Shown here one piece after another: positions 47,496 to 56,412 of a DNA stretch of 64,000 bases. Position 1 is the first letter of the stretch, and each line of letters opens with the position of its first letter. This DNA is from an uncultured Bacteroidales bacterium. Its GTDB lineage: Bacteria; Bacteroidota; Bacteroidia; Bacteroidales; Bacteroidaceae. The DNA lies in contig CALZJF010000007.1 in assembly GCA_945787885.1 (NCBI GenBank), positions 1 through 64,000 on the forward strand. The letters are read 5' to 3'. The position numbers and the translations under genes were made by a program. The notes beneath the pieces were generated by a model. It was not told where the DNA came from. It saw only the letters and a program-made list of their open reading frames with translations, and searched no databases.

Positions 47496-47606
47496 CCATC
47501 TTATGCCTTTTACTGAAGGGGGGGACACGGATTCCACCGATAACACGGAGGGAGGGGATAGGGGGAGCCCACACACGCTGCCCACGCCCCAAGAGGGAAA
47601 GCCGAA

Positions 47607-48419
47607 TCAGGCGTCCGGAACGGCGGCGAGAACCGCGGGCAACGACGCTTCCCAACTCCGGCGCAGCACGAGGGGCTCGGACGAGCTGCAAGAATGCAGA
47701 CGGCACGTGGCAGTATCCGTCAGGGCACGCAGCATGGGGCGTGCGCCCTGCGCAGGAGTGCTGATGAAGGGGCGGAAGAAGATGTCGGCCAGAGAGTCGA
47801 ACCAGCGGTGCATGCTGATCATGCCCGTATTGACAACGCCAGGGTCAGCACACGCCACCCGGATGTCCTGCCCCTGAACGGTCTGTGCAAAATGGTGGGC
47901 GAAGATGGTGAGGGCCAGCTTGCTGCGGCCGTATGTGCCCAACTGGGAGAAATGCGGCTCATGGGGGAAGGTGGAAGGGAGGTTCCAGATTTTCCGCGTG
48001 ACGGAGGTGGTGAAAATGATGTGGCCACCCACCACCATCAGGGGGGCGACGAGGCGCGACAGGAAGGCGGTGGAGAGGCAGTTCACCTGAAAATCGAGTT
48101 CAAAGCCATCGGCCGTCACGCTTGACCGCCGCGACATGGCACCCGCCACATTGACCAGTGCCGCTACGGGGCGCTGCAACTGCTGCAGGGAGGCGACGAA
48201 ACGCCGGACTGCGGCGAAACTGCTGAGGTCGAGGGGAAGGGCAAGGATGTCGGTATGGCCCGTGGCAGCAACGAGTTCCTGCACCTTCCGGGCTGCCAAC
48301 GAACTGTTGCGGCACGCCAGAACAAGGGGGAGCCTCTGGCGGGCCAAGGCCTCCGCCACGGCACCGCCAATGCCACCCGTGGCACCCGTGACGATATAGA
48401 GGGGAGAAGAAGAAGGCAT
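47607..48419 (-). CDS. Short-chain dehydrogenase/reductase
   Basis: The protein has 270 residues from the ATG at 48419 (MPSSSPLYIVTGATGGIGG). An open frame continues upstream but lacks homology and overlaps the next gene. The Rossmann motif TGATGGIG, the NVAG motif and the YGRSK active site (Tyr, Lys) are present. It resembles the retinol-dehydrogenase-like branch (LVLACRNSS). The start overlaps the stop of the upstream dehydrogenase by one base (TAATG), so translation is coupled. It probably reduces a carbonyl with NAD(P)H; the substrate is unknown. Confidence 0.85.
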   Translation of the reverse strand: MPSSSPLYIVTGATGGIGGAVAEALARQRLPLVLACRNSSLAARKVQELVAATGHTDILALPLDLSSFAAVRRFVASLQQLQRPVAALVNVAGAMSRRSSVTADGFELDFQVNCLSTAFLSRLVAPLMVVGGHIIFTTSVTRKIWNLPSTFPHEPHFSQLGTYGRSKLALTIFAHHFAQTVQGQDIRVACADPGVVNTGMISMHRWFDSLADIFFRPFISTPAQGARPMLRALTDTATCRLHSCSSSEPLVLRRSWEASLPAVLAAVPDA

Positions 48420-49219
48420 TATTTGTCGAGCATTTTGTGTTTGACAATCATGGCCACCCATTCGGGCAACAGGGGGACAAAGGCCACAGCCAGATGATTG
48501 ATGAAACCATTGACATACTGCCGCTTGCGCCGGAACATGCGCTTCAAGGCTCCCCGAACGAAGTTTTGGGGAGTGGCCAACGCTCCGAGCCGGACACCAA
48601 GGCGCTGAAGATTCCGGGGAAGTCCGAAGAGGTCGGTAGCGATGCCGCCCGGGCACGCCACCGTGACGCTCACACCCTCTTCTTTCAGTTCCAATGCCAA
48701 GGCGCGCGAGAAGACGCGGATATAGGACTTCGTGGCAGCATACATGGCAATGCCAGGCATAGGCATCCAGCACGACATGGACGACATGTTCAGGATGTAG
48801 CCCCTGTGGCGACGCTTCATCGCCTCGCCGAAGCGATGGCACAGCTGCGTGACGACGCGCATATGAAGATCGATGTAGAGTTGGAGGACATCAGGACGCA
48901 CATCAAGCACCTTGCGGAAGGAGAAGATGCCGGCATTGTTGATGAGGATGTCAATCTCCAAACCTTCTGCTTCGCAATAATCGTAGAGAAGATTGGCAGC
49001 ATCAGGGACGGTAAGGTCGAGAGGATAGGCGTGGAAATGCTGCCGGGGATAGGTCGCTGCCAGCTCATCGCGTACCTGATGGAGCATCTCGTCCTGATTG
49101 CTGACCAAGACGAGATGATGACCCATGGCTGCCAACTGGCGCGAGAACTCCAGCCCGATGCCGGAGGAAGCCCCCGTGACAAGGGCTACCATCGGCGATG
49201 CGTTTTTCGAACCACTCAT
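48419..49219 (-). CDS. Short-chain dehydrogenase/reductase
   Basis: The protein has 266 residues. TGASSGIG (cofactor binding), NNAG, an SS-M catalytic serine region (NMSSMS) and YAATK are all present. The C-terminal 60 residues (RMFRRKRQYVNGFINHLAVAFVPLLPEW) are basic then hydrophobic, suggesting membrane contact, as in SDRs acting on lipid-like substrates. Its ATG overlaps the stop of the ene-reductase upstream (ATGA) and its own stop overlaps the next start (TAATG). This is a tightly coupled three-gene set. Confidence 0.88.
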   Translation of the reverse strand: MSGSKNASPMVALVTGASSGIGLEFSRQLAAMGHHLVLVSNQDEMLHQVRDELAATYPRQHFHAYPLDLTVPDAANLLYDYCEAEGLEIDILINNAGIFSFRKVLDVRPDVLQLYIDLHMRVVTQLCHRFGEAMKRRHRGYILNMSSMSCWMPMPGIAMYAATKSYIRVFSRALALELKEEGVSVTVACPGGIATDLFGLPRNLQRLGVRLGALATPQNFVRGALKRMFRRKRQYVNGFINHLAVAFVPLLPEWVAMIVKHKMLDK

Positions 49220-50475
49220 AGGCTTATTCCCTTATGGCTCTCTTCATGCTTCTTCGCACGACGCTGGATGCCTTCAAGTTCGCGCTGAATGCGGGGCGGG
49301 AGGTCAGCACAATGCTTATGGCACTTCATATCAATGGAATACATGCGGGCGATGCAATAGTTGGAATGGTCGCAGCCGCAACGCTCTTCGCCCGCTGCCA
49401 TACGATTGACGAAGTCCGGCTCATTGACCAAAGCGCGCGCCATCTGGACGGCACAGAAACCACTGTGGAGCACCTGCTCGATGCCCGTGCGCGAAACGCA
49501 GCCACCGACATAGATGAGAGGGAGCTTGACGGCACGGCGCACCTCCAGGGCATCATCGAGGAAGTAGAGGTCGCGATAGGGTTCATTCTTTATCATCAGC
49601 TGTCCGCCGCCGAAGCGCACACCATACTTCAGCCACCAGCAATCCATATAGTGCGTCATGGTGTAGATAGGCATTTCGCCGCGCATGACATACATCGGAG
49701 CCTTGCTGACGAAGCCGCCGCTGAGGACGAGGGCATCTACACCCAGACGCTCCAGTTCCTGCGCGATGCGGATGCCTTCGGGGAGATCATTGCCGCCCTT
49801 GAAGCCATCGCGCATATTGGTCTTGACGACAACGGCAATCTCGCCGTTGGCAGCACGCAGCACCTCGTCGATGCAGAGGCGCATGAACTCCATACGCTCA
49901 TCGAGCCCGCCGCCCCAACGGTCATGGCGATGATTCGTGTAGGGGGAGAGGAACTGGCTGATGAGATAACCATGGCCGGCATGGATTTCCACACAGTCGA
50001 AACCGGCATCCTTGGCAAGGCGGACGGCATTGCCAAACTCTACGGCCATCTGCCGGATCTCCTCATCGCGCATGCCGCGGACGATGGTGGGAGAATAGAG
50101 GTTGAAGCCCGTATTGGCAGAGATAGGAATCTGGCCTGCGGTGCTGGGATGCGACATATTGCCGCAATGGCCGAGTTGGATGGAGGCCTTGGCACCCGTG
50201 GAATGTATTTCATCGGTCAGGGCGCGCAGCTCTGACACAATCTCAGGGCGCAGCCAAAGCTGCTTCTCGAAGGAGAGACCACTGCGCGCAACGGCTGCAT
50301 AGGCAATGGTGGTCATGCCGATGCCTCCTTCAGCCACGGACATATGATAGTCGCGCAGCTGCTGCGAAGGCCGGTTGTCAGGACACATATCCTCAAAGGC
50401 TGCCGAACGGATGGTGCGGTTACGCAGCGTGAGGGGACCTATCGTCACCGGCGTAAAAAGAAGTTGTTCAGACAT
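49216..50475 (-). CDS. Old yellow enzyme family NADH:flavin oxidoreductase
   Basis: The protein has 419 residues. It is an FMN barrel of the ene-reductase family that reduces activated C=C bonds. Motifs are QLGHCGN, HAGHGYLISQFLSPYTNHRHDRWGGGLDER and IYVGG. The C-terminal Cys cluster CGCDHSNYC...MKCHKHC may bind an iron-sulphur cluster, as in the 2,4-dienoyl-CoA reductase branch, but the spacing is not the standard one. It is first in a coupled unit with two SDRs, so one pathway probably uses C=C and C=O reductions in turn. ettA ends 44 bases upstream. Confidence 0.88.
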   Translation of the reverse strand: MSEQLLFTPVTIGPLTLRNRTIRSAAFEDMCPDNRPSQQLRDYHMSVAEGGIGMTTIAYAAVARSGLSFEKQLWLRPEIVSELRALTDEIHSTGAKASIQLGHCGNMSHPSTAGQIPISANTGFNLYSPTIVRGMRDEEIRQMAVEFGNAVRLAKDAGFDCVEIHAGHGYLISQFLSPYTNHRHDRWGGGLDERMEFMRLCIDEVLRAANGEIAVVVKTNMRDGFKGGNDLPEGIRIAQELERLGVDALVLSGGFVSKAPMYVMRGEMPIYTMTHYMDCWWLKYGVRFGGGQLMIKNEPYRDLYFLDDALEVRRAVKLPLIYVGGCVSRTGIEQVLHSGFCAVQMARALVNEPDFVNRMAAGEERCGCDHSNYCIARMYSIDMKCHKHCADLPPRIQRELEGIQRRAKKHEESHKGISL

Positions 50476-50519
50476 ATATATATATTATATATAGGCGGAA
50501 AGGTTAGGGAGAGGGAAAA

Positions 50520-52214
50520 TCAGGAGAGAGCGCGATATTTGATGCGGCGCGGCTCATCAATGCCTAAGCGGCGGGCTTTGTTGACCTCATAGTCCGAGTA
50601 GGAACCTTCGAAGAAGAACACCTTGCCATCGCCTTCGAAAGCGAGAATGTGGGTGCAGACACGGTCGAGGAACCAACGGTCGTGACTGATGACGACGGCA
50701 CATCCGGCAAAGGCTTCCAGACCTTCCTCAAGGGCACGGAGCGTGTTGACATCGATGTCATTGGTGGGCTCGTCGAGGAGCAGCACATTGCCCTCCTGCT
50801 TCAGGGCGAGGGCGAGATGGAGACGATTGCGCTCGCCGCCGCTGAGCACACCGCATTTCTTCTCCTGGTCAGCACCAGAAAAGTTGAAACGGCTGAGATA
50901 GGCCCGGGCGTTGACATCACGCCCACCGAGACGCAGCGTCTCATTGCCCTGCGAAACGACTTCATAGACCGTCTTGTCAGGACAGATGTCACGATGCTGC
51001 TGATCGATGTAGGCGAGACGAACGGTCTCGCCGACCTCAAAGGTGCCGGCATCGGCCGTTTCGAGTCCCATCATCATGCGGAAAAGGGTGGTCTTTCCGG
51101 CACCGTTCGGACCGATGACGCCGATGATGCCGTTGGGGGGCAGGGTGAAATCAAGGTCGCTGAAAAGTTCGCCGCGACGGGGGAAGGCCTTGCTGACACC
51201 GTGGGCCTCGATGACCTTATTGCCCAAACGGGGACCATTGGGGATGAAGATTTCCAGACGTGCCTCGCGCTCGCGCTCTTCCTCACCGAGCATCTTCTCA
51301 TACGAGTTTAGGCGGGCCTTACCCTTAGCCTGACGGGCTTTGGGCGACATACGCACCCACTCAAGTTCGCGCTCCAGCGACTTCCGGCGCTTCGACGCCA
51401 CCTTCTCTTCCTGCGACATGCGGACGGCCTTCTGCTCCAGCCATCCCGAATAGTTGCCCTTCCAGGGGATGCCTTCGCCACGGTCAAGTTCGAGAATCCA
51501 TCCTGCCACATCATCGAGGAAATAACGGTCGTGGGTGACACAGATGACGGTGCCTTCATACTGCTGGAGATGCTGCTCCAGCCAGTCGATGCTTTCGGCA
51601 TCGAGGTGGTTGGTGGGCTCATCGAGGAGGAGGACATCAGGCTTTTGGAGCAACAGGCGGCAGAGAGCCACGCGGCGACGCTCACCGCCGGAGAGATGGG
51701 CGCAGGAAGCATCGGGGGCGGGACAGCGCAGGGCGGCCATCGAGCGTTCGAGACGGCTGTCAAGATTCCAGGCGTCAGTGGCATCAATGATGTCTTGCAG
51801 GGCAGCCAGACGGTCGAAGCATGCCTGCATCTTGTCAGGGTCTTCGTAATATTCGGGCAGAGCGAGTTTTTCGTTGATGGCATTGTATTCTGCCAAAGCA
51901 TCCACGATGTCCTGCACACCTTCTTCAACCACCTGCCGCACGGTCTTTTCATTGTCGAGATAGGGCTCCTGCGGGAGATAGCCTACACTGTAGCCCGGAC
52001 TCCAGACAACATTGCCTTGATAGTCGTTGTCGAGACCGGCGATGATTTTCATCAGTGTGGATTTTCCGGCTCCGTTCAGTCCGACAATGCCAATCTTGGC
52101 ACCATAGAAGAAGCTGAGGTAAATGTTTTTCAGAATGGTCTTGTTGGTCTGCTTGATGGTTTTGGTCAAGCCTACCATGGAGAAAATGATTTTCTTGTCG
52201 TCGGTTGTGGCCAT
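50520..52214 (-). CDS. ettA: Energy-dependent translational throttle protein EttA
   Basis: The protein has 564 residues. It is an ABC-F ATPase that binds the ribosomal E site and gates elongation according to the ATP/ADP ratio. Both cassettes are complete: Walker A GLNGAGKST and GPNGAGKTT, signatures LSGGERRRV and LSGGERNRL, Walker B LLLDEPTNHLD and LLLDEPTNDID. The linker carries the arm ELEWVRMSPKARQAKGKARL typical of EttA. There are no membrane segments. It sits between the amidase gene (39 bases upstream) and the ene-reductase unit. Confidence 0.95.
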   Translation of the reverse strand: MATTDDKKIIFSMVGLTKTIKQTNKTILKNIYLSFFYGAKIGIVGLNGAGKSTLMKIIAGLDNDYQGNVVWSPGYSVGYLPQEPYLDNEKTVRQVVEEGVQDIVDALAEYNAINEKLALPEYYEDPDKMQACFDRLAALQDIIDATDAWNLDSRLERSMAALRCPAPDASCAHLSGGERRRVALCRLLLQKPDVLLLDEPTNHLDAESIDWLEQHLQQYEGTVICVTHDRYFLDDVAGWILELDRGEGIPWKGNYSGWLEQKAVRMSQEEKVASKRRKSLERELEWVRMSPKARQAKGKARLNSYEKMLGEEEREREARLEIFIPNGPRLGNKVIEAHGVSKAFPRRGELFSDLDFTLPPNGIIGVIGPNGAGKTTLFRMMMGLETADAGTFEVGETVRLAYIDQQHRDICPDKTVYEVVSQGNETLRLGGRDVNARAYLSRFNFSGADQEKKCGVLSGGERNRLHLALALKQEGNVLLLDEPTNDIDVNTLRALEEGLEAFAGCAVVISHDRWFLDRVCTHILAFEGDGKVFFFEGSYSDYEVNKARRLGIDEPRRIKYRALS

Positions 52215-52253
52215 TATTGTGAATTAGGAATTTAGAAAATATACAATGAAGAA

Positions 52254-55112
52254 TCAGGGTTGTAACAAAAAGTCTAACGCAGCTTGCATGACGGTGCGCC
52301 GCACACTGGCATCGCTGATGCAATCAAAAGGAAAAGCCATGACAATGCCGCGCACTGGAGCTGTCCATGCTACGCCTGCCGAGAATCCGCCTTGCGAATA
52401 AGAGAAGGCAGAAAAAGCACTGGCACCGACAGGCTCTAAAATATCTGAACGCTGACATGGATAATGAAGTTCGCCCGGACGATTATATATGGGAATCTCC
52501 ATGCCCATACCGTAGAACATGCCAGAAAACGTATGGTCGGCCTCAGCGCGATAGGCGCAGTGGAGGGTCTCTGCCATAAAATTAGCGTTCATCACGAGTC
52601 GAATGCTGTCAGCACTGGCAGCAGGACAGCCCAAATGAGCTCCGCTGACAAAGAGGGGACGACCTTCGAGGGCGAATGCCCGCAGCAACGCCTGCGATTT
52701 CTCCGTAAAAACGGTGTAGGGCTGGAGATTATGAGGCACATCGGCCTGCAGTCCTGCCACGTAATCAATGAGGGCGTAACGATGCAGCTCGGATGAAGAA
52801 AGATGATCGAAGGCGGCACGCGACATGGAAACGACGTTAAGGTCCGGACGGACGCCCTTCAGCTCCTCTGTATGCAGGGCTATGCCATCGAAACGATTGC
52901 CTGCGAGCAGGAGTCCCGTCAGTTCGGCGCCAGAATATCCCAAGGCTTTCACGCCTTCTTGCCCCATAGCAGTAATCTGAAAATTCTGCTGCGCTCCGGA
53001 GAAAGAATCGTTGTAGTCATAGCTCACACCAACATCTGCGGAAAGATCAAAGCCCAAACGTCCGCATGACTCCACACGAGCAGGACCCGAAAGACGGTCG
53101 AAACCGTTGACAACGAGCACCGTGGGGGATGTGGAAACACGATGGGTGGGAGAAAGATAGACGCTGACAGGCTCAGAGGGAAAACTCTCGCCACCAGCAT
53201 TCAGCGCACCAATGCGAAACTGATAGTGAACGCCGCGCTCCACATGGACTTCCACCTCCGTACTGCCATGCGTCAAGATGCCGTCGTCCCAATCGCTGTC
53301 TCCCTGACGGCTATAGAGCACATAGTCAGTAGGCCAGGCAGAATCTTCCAACTCATCGCGTACGGGCGACCATCGCAGTACAACTCTATCGCCGCACAAG
53401 GTGGCGCTGACGGCTTCTACTGGGAGAGGCTGCACCACGGGCTCGCCTTTTCCCTGCAGATGCCAAGCCTGACGCAGCAGACTTTTATAAATGGCGCGGG
53501 CGGTATGGAACTTGAAATTGGGGTCGTGGGCGAAGGTCATATCGCGATAACTCTGATGCGAGAGCAACTCAAGAATCATCGATGGCACCTGCGGACTGCG
53601 CGTCTCGGAATAATTCTTCACCCGAAGTTCGCGCTGCGGCCATTTAACATGATAGAGAGAGGAAAGGTCGGCTGCGACATCGTTCATCATCTTTCCTGCA
53701 TATCGCTCCGAGACCTTGCGAGAGAGTCCGCTGCGATAGACGGTATGGCCGTAGTCGTCATAATCCGTAGCAATGGCGAGACTTCCGTAGATGTCGCCAT
53801 TGCGGTGGCAACCGGCATCAGTGTGCAGGGCAAATTGTAATTCTATCGGCACGCGGCGCCCCACGGTATCTGGGACAAAGGGAGAACCTCCTGCCATAAC
53901 ATTGAGCAGATAGGAGCGCGAACGAAGATCATCGTTGTAATCTACCAAACCATGATCGCGCGTGACAAGGCTGTCAGGCAATCCTGCCCAATGAGCATAG
54001 TAGCGTGCACCTTCCAAATAACGCGGCAGACCAGAAGTGATGCCCTTTCCATAGAGATAGTGGGCAAGGGTGTCCGTCACGATGGTGTCGCGCTGCACAC
54101 ATATACGAGGTGGGATGCTGTCGGGATGCCAACCGTCTGCCAGCAATTTACTGCGCCAAAGGGAATCGGTAGTCACAGTGTCCATACGCTGCACCATCCG
54201 CTGCGGATAAGTGTAGCAGACATCAGGGTTCGAACGTTCCACACGGCCGCGTCCACCGCCAAAACGTACGCAATCAGCTGAGACTACCGTACCCGAAGGG
54301 GAATCTTCCGCCAACAGCTCCACACAGTTTTCTTCTGTCTGCCCGGCGTGGAAGAGGAAATGTCCGAGATACACCCATGTCTTATCGCCCATTTGCTGAT
54401 TGACGCGAAAATGCGAGGTCTGCCCAGCATGGTGGACTACATAGTGAACATTGTCGGCACTGGCAGGAAAGGTAGTATAGCTGACATAGACAGCATAGCG
54501 TCCCGTCTCTGGAATCTGCGGACGCCAAACCGCCCGTGCTCGCGAACCGCCGCGCGCCAAACGTGAAGTACCCGTCTCGAATGGGAAGATGGTATCACAC
54601 AGAGCGGGATAGTTCAGCGAGAAGCCTTTTCCTTCTGGAGTTATCCAATCGCCTTTTTCGTAATAGGTGCCTGTATAGGTGGGGGTATCGTTATCTACGA
54701 TGGCTTCAAGCGATTGGCTGTCGCGTTCGCGAGGGGTGAAGACCACAGCACCTGCGCGCTCGAGCATGGGAATCAGAAAGGGATATACAAAGCTCTGGCT
54801 CAGCAAATCTTCCGTCGTGCAGAAAAGATAGGGACGCTGCCAACGCCATTCTTTTTTTTGGTTGTCATAGTATCTGCCGTGGCTCGCCCACAGACTGAGA
54901 TGGCGGCCATGAAGCCCGTGGGTAATGGCATACGGTCGCGAGGCACGTTGCACCCACGGATGTCCGCCATAGCTGAGACCTTCGGGATAGGTATCTGTGC
55001 CTTTAGCAAGGGTATCAATGGGGACAGCATACATAGCGCAACATTGCCCCTGCACAATTAGCGCAAGGGCAAGCAGCATGGTTTTGACGAATGTTGTTAG
55101 CCTGTTGCCCAT
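52254..55112 (-). CDS. Secreted amidase-like protein with golvesin-type insert and FN3 domain
   Basis: The protein has 952 residues with a signal peptide (about 1-30). The catalytic core appears to be an N-acetylmuramoyl-L-alanine amidase (Amidase_3) split by a golvesin-like beta-sandwich (about 180-285, RAVWRPQIPETGRYAVYVSY). The later amidase parts show LQFALHTDAGCHRNGDIYG and VPSMILELLSHQSYRDM, where zinc His and catalytic Glu are expected. An FN3 domain (about 575-660) and a C-terminal domain follow. Similar proteins are often labelled xanthan lyase. The start overlaps the acyltransferase stop by one base (TGATG). The activity is inferred. Confidence 0.75.
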   Translation of the reverse strand: MGNRLTTFVKTMLLALALIVQGQCCAMYAVPIDTLAKGTDTYPEGLSYGGHPWVQRASRPYAITHGLHGRHLSLWASHGRYYDNQKKEWRWQRPYLFCTTEDLLSQSFVYPFLIPMLERAGAVVFTPRERDSQSLEAIVDNDTPTYTGTYYEKGDWITPEGKGFSLNYPALCDTIFPFETGTSRLARGGSRARAVWRPQIPETGRYAVYVSYTTFPASADNVHYVVHHAGQTSHFRVNQQMGDKTWVYLGHFLFHAGQTEENCVELLAEDSPSGTVVSADCVRFGGGRGRVERSNPDVCYTYPQRMVQRMDTVTTDSLWRSKLLADGWHPDSIPPRICVQRDTIVTDTLAHYLYGKGITSGLPRYLEGARYYAHWAGLPDSLVTRDHGLVDYNDDLRSRSYLLNVMAGGSPFVPDTVGRRVPIELQFALHTDAGCHRNGDIYGSLAIATDYDDYGHTVYRSGLSRKVSERYAGKMMNDVAADLSSLYHVKWPQRELRVKNYSETRSPQVPSMILELLSHQSYRDMTFAHDPNFKFHTARAIYKSLLRQAWHLQGKGEPVVQPLPVEAVSATLCGDRVVLRWSPVRDELEDSAWPTDYVLYSRQGDSDWDDGILTHGSTEVEVHVERGVHYQFRIGALNAGGESFPSEPVSVYLSPTHRVSTSPTVLVVNGFDRLSGPARVESCGRLGFDLSADVGVSYDYNDSFSGAQQNFQITAMGQEGVKALGYSGAELTGLLLAGNRFDGIALHTEELKGVRPDLNVVSMSRAAFDHLSSSELHRYALIDYVAGLQADVPHNLQPYTVFTEKSQALLRAFALEGRPLFVSGAHLGCPAASADSIRLVMNANFMAETLHCAYRAEADHTFSGMFYGMGMEIPIYNRPGELHYPCQRSDILEPVGASAFSAFSYSQGGFSAGVAWTAPVRGIVMAFPFDCISDASVRRTVMQAALDFLLQP

Positions 55113-55675
55113 CAGTTCATCTCCTCTATTTTCGACAGATGGGGCTTGAAACCCCTGTGAATATAGGGGCGATAGTACTCCATGATTTCACGCATATCTG
55201 CCTCCACATCTCCCGTTGGCTCAAACATACGATGGCAGACCACGGTGCGATTCTGCGCATCGATGGCGAAGAGCAGGATGGGTATGCCTGCTTTTTGTGC
55301 AATATAGTAAAAACCTCGTTTCCACGTATCAACGAGGCTGCGTGTTCCTTCGGGCGTGATGGCCAAGCGGAAGGTTTCTGACTCACGAGCGGTGTCAGCA
55401 AGGACATCCGTGAGCGAACAGTTCTTCTGTCGATAGACGGGTATGCCGCCAAGGCTGCGGAACAACGGACCAAGAGGCCAAAAGAACCATTCTTTCTTCA
55501 TCAGAAAGCCCGCCGTCACCCCCTGTGTCAGGGCATAGAGCTGACCAACGAGAAAATCCCAGTTGGAGGTGTGGGGGGCAATGCTGAAAATACACTTCTT
55601 TGGTATCTCCACCGTCACATCAACCTTCCAGCCCATCAGGCGGAAGAAGACAAATCGCGATATATTCTGCAACAT
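55112..55675 (-). CDS. 1-acyl-sn-glycerol-3-phosphate acyltransferase-like protein
   Basis: The protein has 187 residues from the ATG at 55675 (MLQNISRFVFFRLMGWKV). An upstream in-frame ATG at 55693 is also possible. The HX4D motif HTSNWD and the EGTR motif are the two catalytic and substrate-binding signatures of PlsC-type acyltransferases. It should transfer an acyl chain to a lipid at the inner membrane. It is shorter than PlsC itself and belongs to the small branch common in Bacteroidota. It is translationally coupled to the amidase-like gene. Confidence 0.88.
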   Translation of the reverse strand: MLQNISRFVFFRLMGWKVDVTVEIPKKCIFSIAPHTSNWDFLVGQLYALTQGVTAGFLMKKEWFFWPLGPLFRSLGGIPVYRQKNCSLTDVLADTARESETFRLAITPEGTRSLVDTWKRGFYYIAQKAGIPILLFAIDAQNRTVVCHRMFEPTGDVEADMREIMEYYRPYIHRGFKPHLSKIEEMN

Positions 55676-55757
55676 AAAAAATCTGAATGTCAATTATTTA
55701 GCTTCACAGAAAAGCGTTACGCAATCAAAAGCTAAGACGCTTTCCATAAAACGACAG

Positions 55758-55800
55758 ACACACGGAACCCTGACTCAAAGCATTGGTTCCGTGTGTTTTG
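55758..55800. terminator. Hairpin between korC and the acyltransferase gene
   Basis: ACACACGGAACC (55758-55769) pairs perfectly with GGTTCCGTGTGT (55785-55796). T residues follow on the plus strand. On the minus strand, the direction of both neighbours, the T run is weak. It most likely ends the kor operon. Confidence 0.65.
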
Positions 55801-55813
55801 GAGTATATCAAAC

Positions 55814-56353
55814 TTAGCGTTCTGCCAGCTCTCCACCGAGGCGGATGGCCTCTTCATTGACGGGCAGCAGATGATGGTGGCGCTCAGGCAAAGTCTTCCG
55901 CAAAGCCTGCATCACGCTCTCGACGCTGACAATGGGAAAGAGCTTGAGATAGCTGCCCAAGACTATCATATTGAAGCATTTTGCCAGCTTCATCTCTGAA
56001 GCCTTGCGCATGGCCTGCACGCAGCAGACACGAATATCCTGGCGCGTGGGAGGTTCGAGGATGCCGAAATCATCGTATATCAGCGTGCCACCCGGCTTCA
56101 CCATCCGTTCAAACTTGTCGAGCGAAGGCTGATTGAGCACGATGGCGGTATCATAAGCGGAAAGTACGGGCGACGAAACGGGCTCATCGCTCACGATGAC
56201 TGTCACATTGGCTGTGCCGCCACGCTGCTCAGGACCGTAGGCAGGCATCCACGAAACTTCCTTACCCTCCATCAGACCCGCGTAGGCCAAAATCTTACCC
56301 ATCGAGAGGACTCCCTGCCCTCCGAATCCAGCTATAATGATTTCCTGTGTCAT
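55814..56353 (-). CDS. korC: 2-oxoacid:ferredoxin oxidoreductase gamma subunit
   Basis: The protein has 179 residues from the ATG at 56353 (MTQEIIIAGFGGQGV). A longer open frame upstream overlaps korB and lacks homology. The GFGGQGVLSMGKILAYAG and EQRGGTANVTVIVSDEPV motifs are diagnostic of the gamma domain, which helps bind CoA. With KorA, KorB and KorD it forms the complex converting 2-oxoglutarate (or a branched 2-oxoacid) and CoA to acyl-CoA, CO2 and reduced ferredoxin. It is the last gene of the operon. Confidence 0.93.
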   Translation of the reverse strand: MTQEIIIAGFGGQGVLSMGKILAYAGLMEGKEVSWMPAYGPEQRGGTANVTVIVSDEPVSSPVLSAYDTAIVLNQPSLDKFERMVKPGGTLIYDDFGILEPPTRQDIRVCCVQAMRKASEMKLAKCFNMIVLGSYLKLFPIVSVESVMQALRKTLPERHHHLLPVNEEAIRLGGELAER

Positions 56354-56412
56354 TGTAAACTTTCTTGTTCTATGATTAAGAAAAAGATGACTTGTACACG
56401 AGCAGCCTGCCA

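Noticed and set aside
48420..48842. N-terminal extension of the short-chain dehydrogenase at 47607
   Set aside because: The extension has no homology, overlaps the upstream dehydrogenase on the same strand, and the ATG at 48419 gives the canonical Rossmann start.
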